Positions 17,723 to 27,162 of a stretch of 64,000 nucleotides of DNA are shown here, one piece after another (the first letter of the stretch is position 1; every line of letters starts with the position of its first letter). The stretch lies in assembly GCA_018268105.1 (NCBI GenBank), contig JAFDXG010000146.1, positions 21,516 to 85,515 on the forward strand, given 5' to 3'. The position numbers were made by a program, and so were the translations under genes. Source of the DNA: Bacteroidota bacterium (GTDB lineage Bacteria > Bacteroidota > Bacteroidia > Chitinophagales > Chitinophagaceae). Under the pieces are notes generated by a model. It searched no databases. It was not told where the DNA came from and saw nothing but the letters and a program-made list of their open reading frames with translations.

Positions 17723-18106
17723 TTATTGTTTTTTGAGTGTGTTCAGCAGGTTCTGTATCTCATTCAGCTCATCTTTACTTGTTTTGTGATTGCCCAGTGC
17801 CTGCATTACAAGCTGTGCCGGCGAACCGGCAAAAAGGGTATTAATCATTTTACCCAACAGGTGTTTCTGAGTCTTCTCCCTGCTCACAATAGCTTTGTAG
17901 ATATGCGTTTTTGAAGAATCGTCCCTGCTTACTAATCCCTTATCGTGCATAATTTGCATAAGCTTAAGTGTTGTGGTATATCCCACATCTTTGCTGGCAG
18001 CAAGTTCTTCATGCACTTCTCTTACGGTAGCGCTCTCCTTCGACCATAATACCTGCAATATCTCCAGTTCGCTCTCTGTAGGTTTTACATTTTTTGGTTG
18101 TGCCAT
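17723..18106 (-). CDS. BlaI/MecI/CopY family winged-helix repressor
   Basis: A 127-residue repressor: winged-helix domain at about 8-80 (PTESELEILQVLWSKESATV, VGYTTTLKLMQIMHDKGLV) and a C-terminal helical dimerisation part. In the family, cleavage or inactivation by a BlaR1-type protease relieves repression. The target scissile region lies in the C-terminal half, around SREKTQKHLLGKMINTLF. It is the first gene of the pair and is preceded at 18110-18150 by two copies of a TACGA-N6-TCGTA palindrome, the first overlapping its ribosome-binding region, so autorepression is likely. Confidence 0.93.
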   Translation of the reverse strand: MAQPKNVKPTESELEILQVLWSKESATVREVHEELAASKDVGYTTTLKLMQIMHDKGLVSRDDSSKTHIYKAIVSREKTQKHLLGKMINTLFAGSPAQLVMQALGNHKTSKDELNEIQNLLNTLKKQ

Positions 18107-18109
18107 ATT

Positions 18110-18125
18110 TACGATTTAATTCGTA
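18110..18125. promoter_or_regulatory. Predicted BlaI-type operator, copy 1
   Basis: TACGATTTAATTCGTA, a perfect TACGA-N6-TCGTA palindrome only four bases upstream of the repressor start codon. Binding here would block initiation or translation of the repressor/protease operon. Confidence 0.7.
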
Positions 18126-18134
18126 TAATAAAAA

Positions 18135-18150
18135 TACGATTTCGTTCGTA
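18135..18150. promoter_or_regulatory. Predicted BlaI-type operator, copy 2
   Basis: TACGATTTCGTTCGTA, the same palindrome, with its centre 25 bases from that of copy 1. Paired palindromes of this size are usual for BlaI/MecI dimers, although this sequence differs from the Staphylococcus TACA/TGTA operator. Confidence 0.7.
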
Positions 18151-18193
18151 TCATGCCAAACCCTTTTTATTTTTTAGCGAATTTTTGTGGTAA

Positions 18194-18224
18194 CACAAAA
18201 AAGGAGCGACTTAAAGTCGCTCCT
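18194..18224 (-). terminator. Intrinsic terminator of the type IX cargo gene
   Basis: AGGAGCGACTT and AAGTCGCTCCT form an 11-base perfect stem (18202-18224). Read on the minus strand, the stem is followed by TTTTTT, a classic Rho-independent terminator 28 bases past the stop of the gene at 18252. Confidence 0.8.
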
Positions 18225-18251
18225 GTAAAATTGAAGTGGGTAAAAACTATT

Positions 18252-20003
18252 CTATTTTTTTAATAGTTTGTTTACATCTGTCGTACCGTCTTTATTAAAC
18301 AACTGTAGCAAGTAAATACCCGCCGGAAGCCGTTGGATATTTATATCAAAAGTGCCACTACTGTTAATAGATGGGACATATTTCAATACCGGTTGGCCAC
18401 CGCTGTTAAGTATATTTGCCTGCATCACTGTTTTGCCGGATTGAATATATAGTCTGTTGCTGGCAGGGTTCGGATATATCCGCACTGAAGGTGTGGCATC
18501 ACATTTCAATTTTATTTGTACTATTTGTGTACTGCTGTTTTTACCATCGAAGTCTACCTGGGTAATGCGATAATAATTTACTCCCAAAGCTGGTGCATTG
18601 TCGGTATAATTATAAGTTTGAGTGGTGGTGCTGTTGCCGGTAGCAGAAACCTGACCGATAGTAGAAAAATGTATTCCATCTGTACTGTGTTCTACAAGGA
18701 AATGGCTGTTATTTTGTTCATAAGAAGTCTTCCATTGCAATTTAGCTTTACAACCATCAGCTTTAACTGTGAAATCTCCAAAAGTAACCGGAAGTACAGC
18801 ACTAATACTACCAATAGCTAAAGCAGTAATAATAGTACCTCCTTCTATTTTTCCAGTCAGTGTGGATCCTTTGGTAAGCCCGGTAGCGCCAGGAGTTAAC
18901 ACACTGAGGTCAATCCATTTCCCGACGCCTGCATCCCATCCTGCAAGTCTTAACCCCGCTGCTGTGATGCCTCCATAACCCTGCAAATCGGGAATAGATA
19001 CTGTAATTACTTGGTCGTTTGTCATTGACAAAGCCATATAATCCATGTCTAATTCATCCTGGTAATGCCAGTCCCAAAAGCCTACTGGTACAACTGATAC
19101 TAACCCACCGGTTAGATGGTTAGCATCTGTGAGATTAAGAGTCCCCTGATCCGGAGGAAAAGTATTGACGTCTTCATCTGTCAGATCCAAAGTTGTATTA
19201 GGATCCCCGTCTACCCAGGCTACAGATAAAAGATATCCTAAGTCTGAATATGTGCCTGACCGTTGTAATTGATATAAAGAGGTGTTGTTACCCACCGGAT
19301 AGATAAATGTTCCGCCATGACCTGCTGCGCCTGTGGATGAATTAGAATGATTATACTCCGTAACGTAACCATCTACGTGCTGTGCATCTGAGGGAGGATT
19401 GCCGCCTGTATTTGTATATGATGCGCTGTTTACAAAAACTATTGCACCGCGAACGGGGAAATTCCTGTTGGTGGTTGTAATCCCGTTTTCAAAATGCAGT
19501 GTTTTAGCTACTGTAATGCCACCAGAAGGAGTTCCAAAATATGGATCTGGGCCGCCTGTAATATATGGGCGTAATATATTTGAAATGTTCATAGTATTAC
19601 CCGGGCCAATATTAAAAAAGACTTCATCAAAAACAATATTACCGCCGGTAATTGTAGGGGCATTTCCACTTAGGTCAATAGAGGTTTCAATGGTATTTGT
19701 GCCCTGGTAGGTAAAATAATCAATGTTGTTACCAATTTGCCCAAAGCTTGAAAAATCATTAAACTGTGTAAGCCACCCGGTATTTTGGTCGCTTACTATA
19801 AAGCGCTGATTGGTATGAGTGTATTGAGTACCGTTAATGCGTGTTATCGTGGTATTCACATTGGTAGTTCCTCCTCCTGGTGCACCTTCAGTATAGTTTT
19901 TGGCATTCCATATTTCCGGAAGATTATAGGGTGGTGGTGGGCCCTGAGAATATGCCACATCAAGTGAAAACAATACAATAACCAGGGGTAAAATATATTT
20001 CAT
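18252..20003 (-). CDS. Type IX secretion cargo with C-terminal sorting domain
   Basis: A 583-residue secreted protein. A signal peptide (about 1-19, ending AYSQ) is followed by a long beta-rich, Gly/Asn/Thr-rich region without a recognised catalytic motif. Then comes an immunoglobulin-like segment (about 405-495; FTVKADGCKAKLQWKTSYEQ, DFDGKNSSTQIVQIKLKC), then a type A sorting domain (about 505-583) with IYPNPASNRLYIQSG and GIYLLQLFNKDG and basic ending LLKK. The sorting domain directs export through the outer membrane by the Por/type IX machinery and often surface attachment. The function of the mature part is unknown. It is a single-gene unit with its own terminator. Confidence 0.88.
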   Translation of the reverse strand: MKYILPLVIVLFSLDVAYSQGPPPPYNLPEIWNAKNYTEGAPGGGTTNVNTTITRINGTQYTHTNQRFIVSDQNTGWLTQFNDFSSFGQIGNNIDYFTYQGTNTIETSIDLSGNAPTITGGNIVFDEVFFNIGPGNTMNISNILRPYITGGPDPYFGTPSGGITVAKTLHFENGITTTNRNFPVRGAIVFVNSASYTNTGGNPPSDAQHVDGYVTEYNHSNSSTGAAGHGGTFIYPVGNNTSLYQLQRSGTYSDLGYLLSVAWVDGDPNTTLDLTDEDVNTFPPDQGTLNLTDANHLTGGLVSVVPVGFWDWHYQDELDMDYMALSMTNDQVITVSIPDLQGYGGITAAGLRLAGWDAGVGKWIDLSVLTPGATGLTKGSTLTGKIEGGTIITALAIGSISAVLPVTFGDFTVKADGCKAKLQWKTSYEQNNSHFLVEHSTDGIHFSTIGQVSATGNSTTTQTYNYTDNAPALGVNYYRITQVDFDGKNSSTQIVQIKLKCDATPSVRIYPNPASNRLYIQSGKTVMQANILNSGGQPVLKYVPSINSSGTFDINIQRLPAGIYLLQLFNKDGTTDVNKLLKK

Positions 20004-20361
20004 ACTTTTCTGATTTAGTCAGGTTTAATGTAGTATAATGATCTATAGGTTCAGTAAAAACAATGGTTATTGTCATTGATTATTGGAATCAAATACCGGT
20101 GATGTTTTGCAGAAAAGATGTTGAATTTAGGATAAGAAAGAATTTCAATTATGCGGGATATAGATTTTATATAATTACTGCCGAAGATAGTAAATCTTAC
20201 ATTATGGATAAAAGTATTTGCAGAAATATTTATGGATTTTGCCGAAAAGGAAGTTGGGTAAAATCACAAAGGGCAACAAATTGATTGTTGCCCTTTGAAA
20301 ATCAAATATTAAAATGATCTGATTGACTTATATCAATAACAATTTATTCACCAATATGGTA
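20004..20361. other. Intergenic region between the cargo protein and pyrophosphatase genes
   Basis: Both flanking genes are on the minus strand. Apart from the hairpin at 20267-20297 and the probable promoter of the cargo gene near 20004-20100, I see nothing recognisable; the AT-rich open stretch on the plus strand lacks any family-like sequence. Confidence 0.5.
20267..20297 (-). terminator. Perfect 13-base hairpin downstream of hppA
   Basis: CAAAGGGCAACAA pairs perfectly with TTGTTGCCCTTTG around a five-base loop. It is about 65 bases beyond the hppA stop. The T-run after it on the minus strand is short (GTGATTTTACC), so termination efficiency is uncertain. Confidence 0.55.
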
Positions 20362-22584
20362 TTATTTGTTTGTTGCTGAATTGGTAGCTGTTATAGAATT
20401 CACTATCTCGGTTTTTTGAATGTTTTGCTTTGTGGACATTTCAGTATGCGACCTGGTGCCGAATACCTGGGCCAACGTTGGGGCAATAACCAGCGATACA
20501 ATAGACATCAGCTTTATAAGGATATTCATAGATGGACCAGAGGTGTCTTTAAATGGATCCCCTACAGTATCACCACTTACTGAAGCTTTGTGAGGTTCTG
20601 ATTTTTTGTAGAACATTTCTCCATTGATCTCTACTCCTTTTTCAAAAGATTTCTTTGCATTGTCCCAGGCGCCACCGGCATTGTTCTGAAACATCCCCAT
20701 CAATACACCGCTTACTGTAGCACCTGCAAGGAAACCACCCAGCGCTTCTGGACCGAGTAAAAAGCCTACGATTAGGGGAGCAACGATTGCTATTGCGCCG
20801 GGAAGCATCATTTTCTTAATAGAGGCTTCTGTAGAGATTGCCACGCATTTTTCATATTCAGGTTTGCCCTTACCTTCCATAATTCCGGGTATGGTGCGGA
20901 ACTGGCGGCGTACTTCTTCTACCATGCTCATAGCTGCCTGTCCTACGGCACGAATGGCAAGAGAAGAGAATATAAAAGGTATCATACCGCCCACAAAAAG
21001 TGATGCGAGCACTTTAGCTTTGTATATATCAATACCATCTATACCAGCAACTCCAACAAATGCTGCGAAAAGCGCCAGAGCGGTAAGTGCTGCAGAAGCT
21101 ATCGCAAATCCCTTACCTGTTGCTGCAGTAGTGTTGCCCACAGCATCCAGTACGTCAGTTTTTTCTCTCACTTCTTTGGGCAATTCACACATTTCTGCTA
21201 TACCACCAGCATTGTCTGCTATAGGGCCAAAGGCATCAATTGCCAGTTGCATAGCAGTAGTTGCCATCATACCTGCTGCGGCAATTGCCACACCATATAA
21301 GCCTGCAAATTCATAAGAACCATAAATACCTCCTGCCAGTACCAGGATGGGGAGGAAGGTTGATTCCATACCTACAGCCAGCCCCCCAATAACGTTGGTA
21401 GCATGACCGGTGGAAGATTGTTTAATAATGGAAAGCACCGGGCGCTTACCCATTGCTGTATAGTACTCTGTTATGATAGACATTAATGCACCTACTATCA
21501 GCCCTACTGCTATAGCGCCAAGCACACCCCATTTGGTGAATTCATGACCCCGGAGCGTCATGGTTTCGGGCAATATATAATAAACCAGTCCTATAGAAAC
21601 TATTGCAGTTAAAATAATAGAACCCCAGTTGCCCATATTCAGCGCTTTTTGCACATTGTCGGTATTGATACCGGCACTATCACTCACTTTTACAAACCAG
21701 GTACCTACAATAGAGAAGATAATGCCTACACCGGCTATAAGCATTGGGAATAATATAGGAGCCAGCCCGCCAAAATTATCCACGGATTTTGTTTCCTGAC
21801 CCAGCACCATAGTAGCCAGCACCGTGGCAACATAAGATCCAAAAAGATCCGCACCCATACCTGCCACATCACCGACATTGTCACCAACATTGTCTGCTAT
21901 TGTTGCGGGGTTGCGGGGATCATCTTCGGGTATACCGGCTTCTACTTTTCCTACAAGATCGGCGCCTACGTCGGCTGCCTTGGTATAGATACCACCGCCT
22001 ACACGGGCAAATAATGCAATACTTTCAGCGCCGAGAGAAAACCCGGTAAGTACTTCTATCGCTTTCAGCATACCATCTGAATACTCCGGGGTTCCTGCTG
22101 TAAACCCACTGGCAAATTGCATGTATAAAACTATGAATACGGTTCCTAAGCCTAATACAGCCAGACCAGCCACACCAAGACCCATTACAGAACCACCGGT
22201 AAAAGAAACTGACAGCGCTTTGCTCAGGCTTGTTTTGGCTGCCTGTGCAGTGCGGACATTACTTTTGGTAGCTATTCGCATACCAATATAGCCGGCTGTT
22301 GCACTGAATACGGCACCTGCTATAAACGAAATGGCAATTGACCAGTGTGAATGGGGATTTGTCTGCGCCATTATTCCAAGGAGTATTGCTACTATAACAA
22401 CAAAATACCCCAGTATCTTCCATTCGGCTTTCAGAAAAGCCATTGCACCTTCAGCAATATAATTACTGATTTCTTTCATACGCTCTGAACCTGCATCCTG
22501 CCTGGATACCCAGTTGAATTTCAAATACGTATAGAGTAATCCGATAAGTCCCATTACGGGCACGAGGTAGAACAATTTGTCCAT
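20362..22584 (-). CDS. hppA: Membrane-bound ion-translocating pyrophosphatase
   Basis: A 740-residue, roughly 16-helix inner-membrane enzyme that couples hydrolysis of pyrophosphate to ion export. The substrate-binding signature [20 protein letters not shown] and the [20 protein letters not shown] block are intact. In the [10 protein letters not shown] region the position that is lysine in potassium-independent enzymes is alanine, which points to the potassium-dependent subfamily. Whether it moves protons, sodium or both cannot be settled by eye. The C-terminal tail after about residue 705 is low-complexity (TNSATNK) and polar. It is a single transcription unit. Confidence 0.95.
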   Translation of the reverse strand: MDKLFYLVPVMGLIGLLYTYLKFNWVSRQDAGSERMKEISNYIAEGAMAFLKAEWKILGYFVVIVAILLGIMAQTNPHSHWSIAISFIAGAVFSATAGYIGMRIATKSNVRTAQAAKTSLSKALSVSFTGGSVMGLGVAGLAVLGLGTVFIVLYMQFASGFTAGTPEYSDGMLKAIEVLTGFSLGAESIALFARVGGGIYTKAADVGADLVGKVEAGIPEDDPRNPATIADNVGDNVGDVAGMGADLFGSYVATVLATMVLGQETKSVDNFGGLAPILFPMLIAGVGIIFSIVGTWFVKVSDSAGINTDNVQKALNMGNWGSIILTAIVSIGLVYYILPETMTLRGHEFTKWGVLGAIAVGLIVGALMSIITEYYTAMGKRPVLSIIKQSSTGHATNVIGGLAVGMESTFLPILVLAGGIYGSYEFAGLYGVAIAAAGMMATTAMQLAIDAFGPIADNAGGIAEMCELPKEVREKTDVLDAVGNTTAATGKGFAIASAALTALALFAAFVGVAGIDGIDIYKAKVLASLFVGGMIPFIFSSLAIRAVGQAAMSMVEEVRRQFRTIPGIMEGKGKPEYEKCVAISTEASIKKMMLPGAIAIVAPLIVGFLLGPEALGGFLAGATVSGVLMGMFQNNAGGAWDNAKKSFEKGVEINGEMFYKKSEPHKASVSGDTVGDPFKDTSGPSMNILIKLMSIVSLVIAPTLAQVFGTRSHTEMSTKQNIQKTEIVNSITATNSATNK

Positions 22585-22642
22585 GATCGTTAAGTTCTAG
22601 TGTTAGGTTTTTGGGGGGCAAAAATAGGGGATTAAGTGCTAA

Positions 22643-24169
22643 TTAATGCCATTCATCAAAATATTCGGGCTTTTTAATTGCCTTAAAGGCTTCCGGCAGA
22701 TATTTAATAATATCATTAGAAATCATGGCTTCTTCAGATTGTATTTCCGCAGCCTTATCACCTGCCAGTCCATGCAGGTAGACGCCGGTTAATACTACTC
22801 TTTCCGTTTCATCCGACTGGGCATATAAACCCAACAATATTCCGGTTAATACATCTCCGCTTCCGGCAGTTGCCATGCCAGGATTTCCCGTAGGGTTAAA
22901 ATAGCCTTTGCCGGTTGGGGTAGCAATAAATGAATAGTTGCCTTTAATTAGTATGTATATTTTGTATTGCTTTGCTTTTTTCAGGGCAAATTGCAGCCGT
23001 GAAAACTGATCGGCACTGTGTCCAAAGAGTCGCTCAAACTCTTTGGGGTGGGGAGTGAGTATCGTGTTCGCAGGTAAACTGTTAAACAGATCGGGATGTG
23101 ATGCAAGAAGATTTAATCCGTCTGCATCAATAATTAATCGCTTCGGACTTATTTCCAGTATTTTTTTAAGCACATTCAGGCTTTCTGGGTGCTGCCCCAT
23201 TCCGGGGCCAATTGCTATTGCGTCAAACTCACCGTTCAAATGAAGATTTGTGAGATATTGCTCATCTTTTTCTGCAACACACATTGCTTCCGGTACAGCG
23301 GTTTGTAAAATTGTATATCCACAGGATGGTATATAACAGGTAAGCTTACCTGCTCCGCATCGAAGGCAGGATTCAGCACCCAATACCATTGCACCCATCA
23401 TACCATAACTACCGCCTATAAGGGCGGCATTGCCATAGTTGCCTTTATGCGAAAATCTTTGTCGGGGTGTGTAATAAGAATGTATCAGTTGGTGTGGGAT
23501 TATCTCAAAACTGGCAGGAGTAATTTCATAAAAATTGCGATCAAGCCCGATGTCAATTAAATGAATTTTACCTGTATACATAGCATTTTCAGGTAACAGG
23601 AAAGCAAGCTTCATGATTTCGAAACTGAGTGTATGTCCGGCACTGATAATAGCATTTCCTTTAGAAGACTTATCTGCAAATAAACCGCTGGGTATATCAA
23701 TAGCTATAATAGTATTTCCTGATGCATTCAGATATTCAATAAGCGTTGCAATTAGTCCTTCAGGCGGTCGGTTTAACCCATATCCAAACAGTGCATCCAC
23801 AATGAGACAATCAGGTGGTAAGGCAGGGAGATCATTTTCACTGTTTATGTAAATGATTTCCTGTTTTGCCTCTTGCAGCCGATTAAGATTTATAGAATTA
23901 TCAGCAGAACGATGCACTCCTTTTTCAGTCAGGTAAACAGTTACTTTTCGATGTTGTTCAGCAAGCAGTCTTGCTATGGCCAGACCGTCGCCGCCATTAT
24001 TTCCTGATCCGCAAAAGATAGCAATATGCTGATTGAATTTGGTATTGGCAATTATCCACAATGTACATTCGCGGGCTGCTCTTTCCATCAGGTCGGTGGA
24101 AGCAACCGGTTCATGTTCCATTGTATACATGTCCCATGCTTTGATTTGCTCGGCAGAAAATATTTTCAT
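22643..24169 (-). CDS. nnr: Bifunctional NAD(P)H-hydrate epimerase / ADP-dependent dehydratase
   Basis: About 508 residues from the ATG at 24169 (MKIFSAEQIKAWD), the usual start of this family; an upstream in-frame ATG at 24208 would add a poorly conserved segment. The N-terminal YjeF_N epimerase domain (about 1-215) carries FCGSGNNGGDGLAIARLL. The C-terminal ribokinase-like dehydratase (about 225-500) carries NPGMATAGSGDVLTGILLGL. The fused enzyme repairs hydrated NADH and NADPH. It is 58 bases downstream of the hppA start on the same strand but probably independently transcribed. Confidence 0.94.
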   Translation of the reverse strand: MKIFSAEQIKAWDMYTMEHEPVASTDLMERAARECTLWIIANTKFNQHIAIFCGSGNNGGDGLAIARLLAEQHRKVTVYLTEKGVHRSADNSINLNRLQEAKQEIIYINSENDLPALPPDCLIVDALFGYGLNRPPEGLIATLIEYLNASGNTIIAIDIPSGLFADKSSKGNAIISAGHTLSFEIMKLAFLLPENAMYTGKIHLIDIGLDRNFYEITPASFEIIPHQLIHSYYTPRQRFSHKGNYGNAALIGGSYGMMGAMVLGAESCLRCGAGKLTCYIPSCGYTILQTAVPEAMCVAEKDEQYLTNLHLNGEFDAIAIGPGMGQHPESLNVLKKILEISPKRLIIDADGLNLLASHPDLFNSLPANTILTPHPKEFERLFGHSADQFSRLQFALKKAKQYKIYILIKGNYSFIATPTGKGYFNPTGNPGMATAGSGDVLTGILLGLYAQSDETERVVLTGVYLHGLAGDKAAEIQSEEAMISNDIIKYLPEAFKAIKKPEYFDEWH

Positions 24170-24392
24170 GACTGTGTTATTATGGAGTAGGATAATGGAT
24201 AATAACAATAATAAAATGCAATCTGCTTCTGCAACAGCGCCGGCAGCAAATGTAGTGGAAATGAGATGGATATGGAAGACGCCATACTAAAAGATGAGTT
24301 ATATACGTTTTCCTGAGATTTGATTATCAATATTGAATAACTATGTATAATATTGTAAGTTAACATAACAGGCATCAATAAATACAAAAACT

Positions 24393-25091
24393 ATGACAGA
24401 AAAAATTTATACGGATGAGGATGGCGAATATTTAAAGAATAATCCAGCCTGGCATGTTGAAGATTCGCCCTGGAAAGCAAAACAGATTCTTAAAATGCTT
24501 AAACGGAATACTCTTAATCCGAAAACGATTGTTGAGATTGGTTGTGGCGCCGGTGAAATACTAAATCAATTGTATTCATCAATGCCGGATGATGTAAGTT
24601 TTGCGGGATATGATATTTCGGGTGATGCAATACGCCTTGCCAGAACAAGGGAAAAAGAGAGATTGGAATTTAAACATGAAAATTTTTTAGAGACAAATAT
24701 AAACCCCGACTTATTGCTGATGATGGATGTATTTGAGCATGTTGATGATTATTTAGGTTTTTTGAGGTTATGCAAAAACAAAGCTAAGAATGTAATATTT
24801 CATATCCCATTGGATTTATCTGTTCAGGGGATACTAAGAAATATACCGATGGTTAATCGAAATTCTGTGGGTCATTTGCATTATTTTATGAAGGAAACAG
24901 CAATTGCTACATTAGTTGATACGGGTTATGAAATAGTTGATTCTTTTTATACCGCCGGTATGTTAGAATTGCCGAGGAAGACACTAAAGGCAAAGCTTGC
25001 ATTTTTACCGAGAAAATTAATGTATAACGTAAATGAAGATTTAGCAGCCAAAGTTTTTGGTGGATTTTCATTGTTAGTATTGGCTAAATAA
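24393..25091 (+). CDS. Class I SAM-dependent methyltransferase
   Basis: A 232-residue cytoplasmic methyltransferase. The Rossmann SAM-binding motif I is VEIGCGAGEILNQL (about 46-59), motif II includes FAGYDISGDAIRLA, and LLMMDVFEHVDDYLGFLRLC supplies the post-motif acidic residues. The C-terminal half has HFMKETAIATLVDTGYEIVDS-like features of the Methyltransf_23/UbiE-like group. No substrate can be assigned. It is an isolated gene, divergent from the NAD(P)HX repair gene. Confidence 0.82.
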   Translation: MTEKIYTDEDGEYLKNNPAWHVEDSPWKAKQILKMLKRNTLNPKTIVEIGCGAGEILNQLYSSMPDDVSFAGYDISGDAIRLARTREKERLEFKHENFLETNINPDLLLMMDVFEHVDDYLGFLRLCKNKAKNVIFHIPLDLSVQGILRNIPMVNRNSVGHLHYFMKETAIATLVDTGYEIVDSFYTAGMLELPRKTLKAKLAFLPRKLMYNVNEDLAAKVFGGFSLLVLAK

Positions 25092-25184
25092 AATACTTTC
25101 CAAATTGTAAAATACTTTGTTTGTCAGGGGAGATATTCAACATATCTTTTATTAACTAACTTTACAGGGTTAATAGAGTAGGGT

Positions 25185-25751
25185 ATGCGGACTTCCTGTA
25201 TATTGTTGTTTCAAATTGTTTTTCTCCTCTGTAGTATTAATTCATTCGCTCAGCAAAATTTCCCAAAGAATGAGTTGGAATCCGGCTATGGTATTTTCCC
25301 TGTAATGGAAATTAAAAAAATTACCGGAAATTTTTATGCGGCTAGTATTGATAACAAACCTGTTGAAAAGATTACCGGCACGGGAAGTTTGACCATTAGC
25401 TACAACAGGACCCTTAAGAAAAGACTCTTTGCGGGGGTGTCATTATTTTATGATAAAGCTGTTATCTCCTATATTAATTCTCCCGGCACCAGGAATTGGT
25501 ATGTATTTGGACTGCTTCTAAATGCAAAATATAATTACGTATATGATCCGAGGTTTCACATGTATTCGGGAATATCGGTAGGATATGCAGGGGATCGAAG
25601 TGTGAAAGAAGGTAAAGCAGATCACCATGATGCAATTGCTTACCAGGCACGGTTGATTGGTTTGCGATTTGGTGCAAAAGTTGGAGTGTTTTCGGAGCTT
25701 GGATTTGGATATGAGGGTATTCTTAAAGCCGGACTTTCAGTTCATTTCTGA
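25185..25751 (+). CDS. Small outer-membrane beta-barrel-like protein
   Basis: A 188-residue protein with a signal peptide (about 1-22, ending SFAQ). The mature part alternates hydrophobic and polar residues in strand-like runs (GSLTISYNRTL, LFAGVSLFYDKAVIS, MYSGISVGYAGD, RFGAKVGVFSELGFGYEG) and ends in the aromatic AGLSVHF, a pattern of eight- to ten-strand outer-membrane barrels. It is related in shape to outer membrane protein beta-barrel families, but no precise family is recognised. Confidence 0.65.
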   Translation: MRTSCILLFQIVFLLCSINSFAQQNFPKNELESGYGIFPVMEIKKITGNFYAASIDNKPVEKITGTGSLTISYNRTLKKRLFAGVSLFYDKAVISYINSPGTRNWYVFGLLLNAKYNYVYDPRFHMYSGISVGYAGDRSVKEGKADHHDAIAYQARLIGLRFGAKVGVFSELGFGYEGILKAGLSVHF

Positions 25752-25785
25752 GTATTTATATACTTTCAAAAAACTGCAGATCTCA

Positions 25786-26454
25786 TTATATTTTTTTTGC
25801 CCTTACCATTTCTCTTTTGCCTGGTGGACCCGGTAGTTTTTCTACGATAAAACCTGCTGCCTGCATGGTTCTGCGTACTTCTCCTTTGCTGCAATAGGTC
25901 ACCAATATACCATTGTGATCCAGTAAACGATAAAGTTTTTCAAACACCTCCCGTGCCCATAGTTCCGGTTGTGCCGCAGGAGCAAAGGCATCGAAAAACA
26001 CAAGTTGTTGTGTATGTTGTTGTGAATATTTCTGCAAGGGGCACATGGTTTTGTATAATGTAAACGAAGGAGTAATGAGTTCATACTTTTCCCACTCGCA
26101 GCTATGCAACTGCTGAAAATATATTTGCCATTCCGGCTTTTGCAATTGCCTGCAATAGTTCAGCGCATCTGCTTCTTCCATTGTTAACGGAAAGGGTTCG
26201 ATGGCAGAGTATATAATGGACCTGCCGGTATTTTCAATTTCAGACATTGACAATAAAGCATTTAACCCGGATCCAAAACCAACTTCAAGAATATGAATAT
26301 GTTGATAAGTTTCAAGCAATGGTGTAAGTCCGGATTTGATAAAAACGTGCCTGGACTCCTGCACCGCTCCAAATGTGGAATGATATGTTGCTTTAAGCTG
26401 GGGTATTGCAATTGTATGTGATCCGTCCTGTGTAAGTATTATTTCCCGGGTCAT
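25786..26454 (-). CDS. mnmD: tRNA 5-(aminomethyl)-2-thiouridine methyltransferase MnmD
   Basis: About 222 residues from the ATG at 26454 (MTREIILTQDGSHTI). This is the stand-alone form of the methyltransferase half of MnmC, which methylates nm5s2U34 to mnm5s2U34 in tRNA using SAM. Supporting features are HILEVGFGSGLNALLSM for SAM binding, FFDAFAPAAQPELWAREVFE, and ILVTYCSKGEVRRTMQAAGF with the end block EKLPGPPGKREMVRA, all characteristic of the DUF752/MnmD family. The FAD-dependent MnmC2 half is absent, as usual in many lineages. It converges with the outer-membrane protein gene and diverges from the glycosylase gene. Confidence 0.9.
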   Translation of the reverse strand: MTREIILTQDGSHTIAIPQLKATYHSTFGAVQESRHVFIKSGLTPLLETYQHIHILEVGFGSGLNALLSMSEIENTGRSIIYSAIEPFPLTMEEADALNYCRQLQKPEWQIYFQQLHSCEWEKYELITPSFTLYKTMCPLQKYSQQHTQQLVFFDAFAPAAQPELWAREVFEKLYRLLDHNGILVTYCSKGEVRRTMQAAGFIVEKLPGPPGKREMVRAKKI

Positions 26455-26525
26455 CTGCAAAATTAAAAGCAATTACTATTTTTACCATTGTACAATTTTA
26501 TCTCAAATATCATTCCTATTCTTAT

Positions 26526-27158
26526 ATGCAATATATTACCCATCTTTCAAAAGATAAGAGATTAAAAAAACTGATTGAATTAAGTAAGCCGCATCAACTG
26601 AAAAAAAGAAAGAATATCTGTATCTATTTATGTGCTTCAATTATGAGTCAGCAGCTTTCTGTAAAAGTAGCCGATGTAATTTATCGGCGGTTTCTCGGTT
26701 TATTTGAAGGTAATGAGCCTTCTCCGCAACAGATTTTAGATATACCTTTTGATACGCTGAGGGGTATTGGCTTGTCGAATGCCAAAACTGGTTATGTGAA
26801 AAATGTGGCTCAGTTTGCAATTGAGCAGGGTATGGATATTAAAAAATTGAATAGAATGAATAATGAGGAAGTAATCAGTTACCTGACGGCAATTAAAGGC
26901 GTTGGCCGCTGGACTGTTGAAATGTTGCTGATGTTTGCACTCGGACGGGAAGATGTTTTTGCCATAGACGACCTGGGTATTCAAAATGCCATGATCCATA
27001 TCTACAAACTTGACAGGTCTGATAATAAAAAGTTCAGGAAAGATTTACTGCAGATTTCATTAAAGTGGAGCCCCTATCGTACATACGCCTGCCTTCACCT
27101 CTGGCAGTGGAAAGACAATACCCCCATAAAGCGGGCAAAGAAATTGGAGATAAAATAA
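26526..27158 (+). CDS. DNA-3-methyladenine glycosylase II (AlkA-type)
   Basis: A 210-residue helix-hairpin-helix DNA glycosylase that excises alkylated bases. The HhH motif reads LTAIKGVGRWTVEMLLMFAL and is followed by FAIDDLGIQNAM, where the first aspartate of the IDDLG unit is the catalytic residue. The N-terminal block CIYLCASIMSQQLSVKVAD is typical of the group. Compared with E. coli AlkA it lacks the N-terminal TBP-like domain, like the archaeal and Gram-positive short forms. It ends five bases from the stop of the convergent acyltransferase gene. Confidence 0.92.
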   Translation: MQYITHLSKDKRLKKLIELSKPHQLKKRKNICIYLCASIMSQQLSVKVADVIYRRFLGLFEGNEPSPQQILDIPFDTLRGIGLSNAKTGYVKNVAQFAIEQGMDIKKLNRMNNEEVISYLTAIKGVGRWTVEMLLMFALGREDVFAIDDLGIQNAMIHIYKLDRSDNKKFRKDLLQISLKWSPYRTYACLHLWQWKDNTPIKRAKKLEIK

Positions 27159-27162
27159 AATG

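Noticed and set aside
6125..18106. A link between the penicillin-acylase gene and the BlaI/BlaR1-like pair as a resistance system
   Set aside because: They are more than 7 kb apart, separated by unrelated genes, and the protease has no beta-lactam sensor. No beta-lactamase gene is present.
20063..20284. Seventy-three-codon plus-strand frame between the cargo and hppA genes
   Set aside because: Its composition is not protein-like, it ends within a terminator-like hairpin, and there is no sign of a family or ribosome-binding site.
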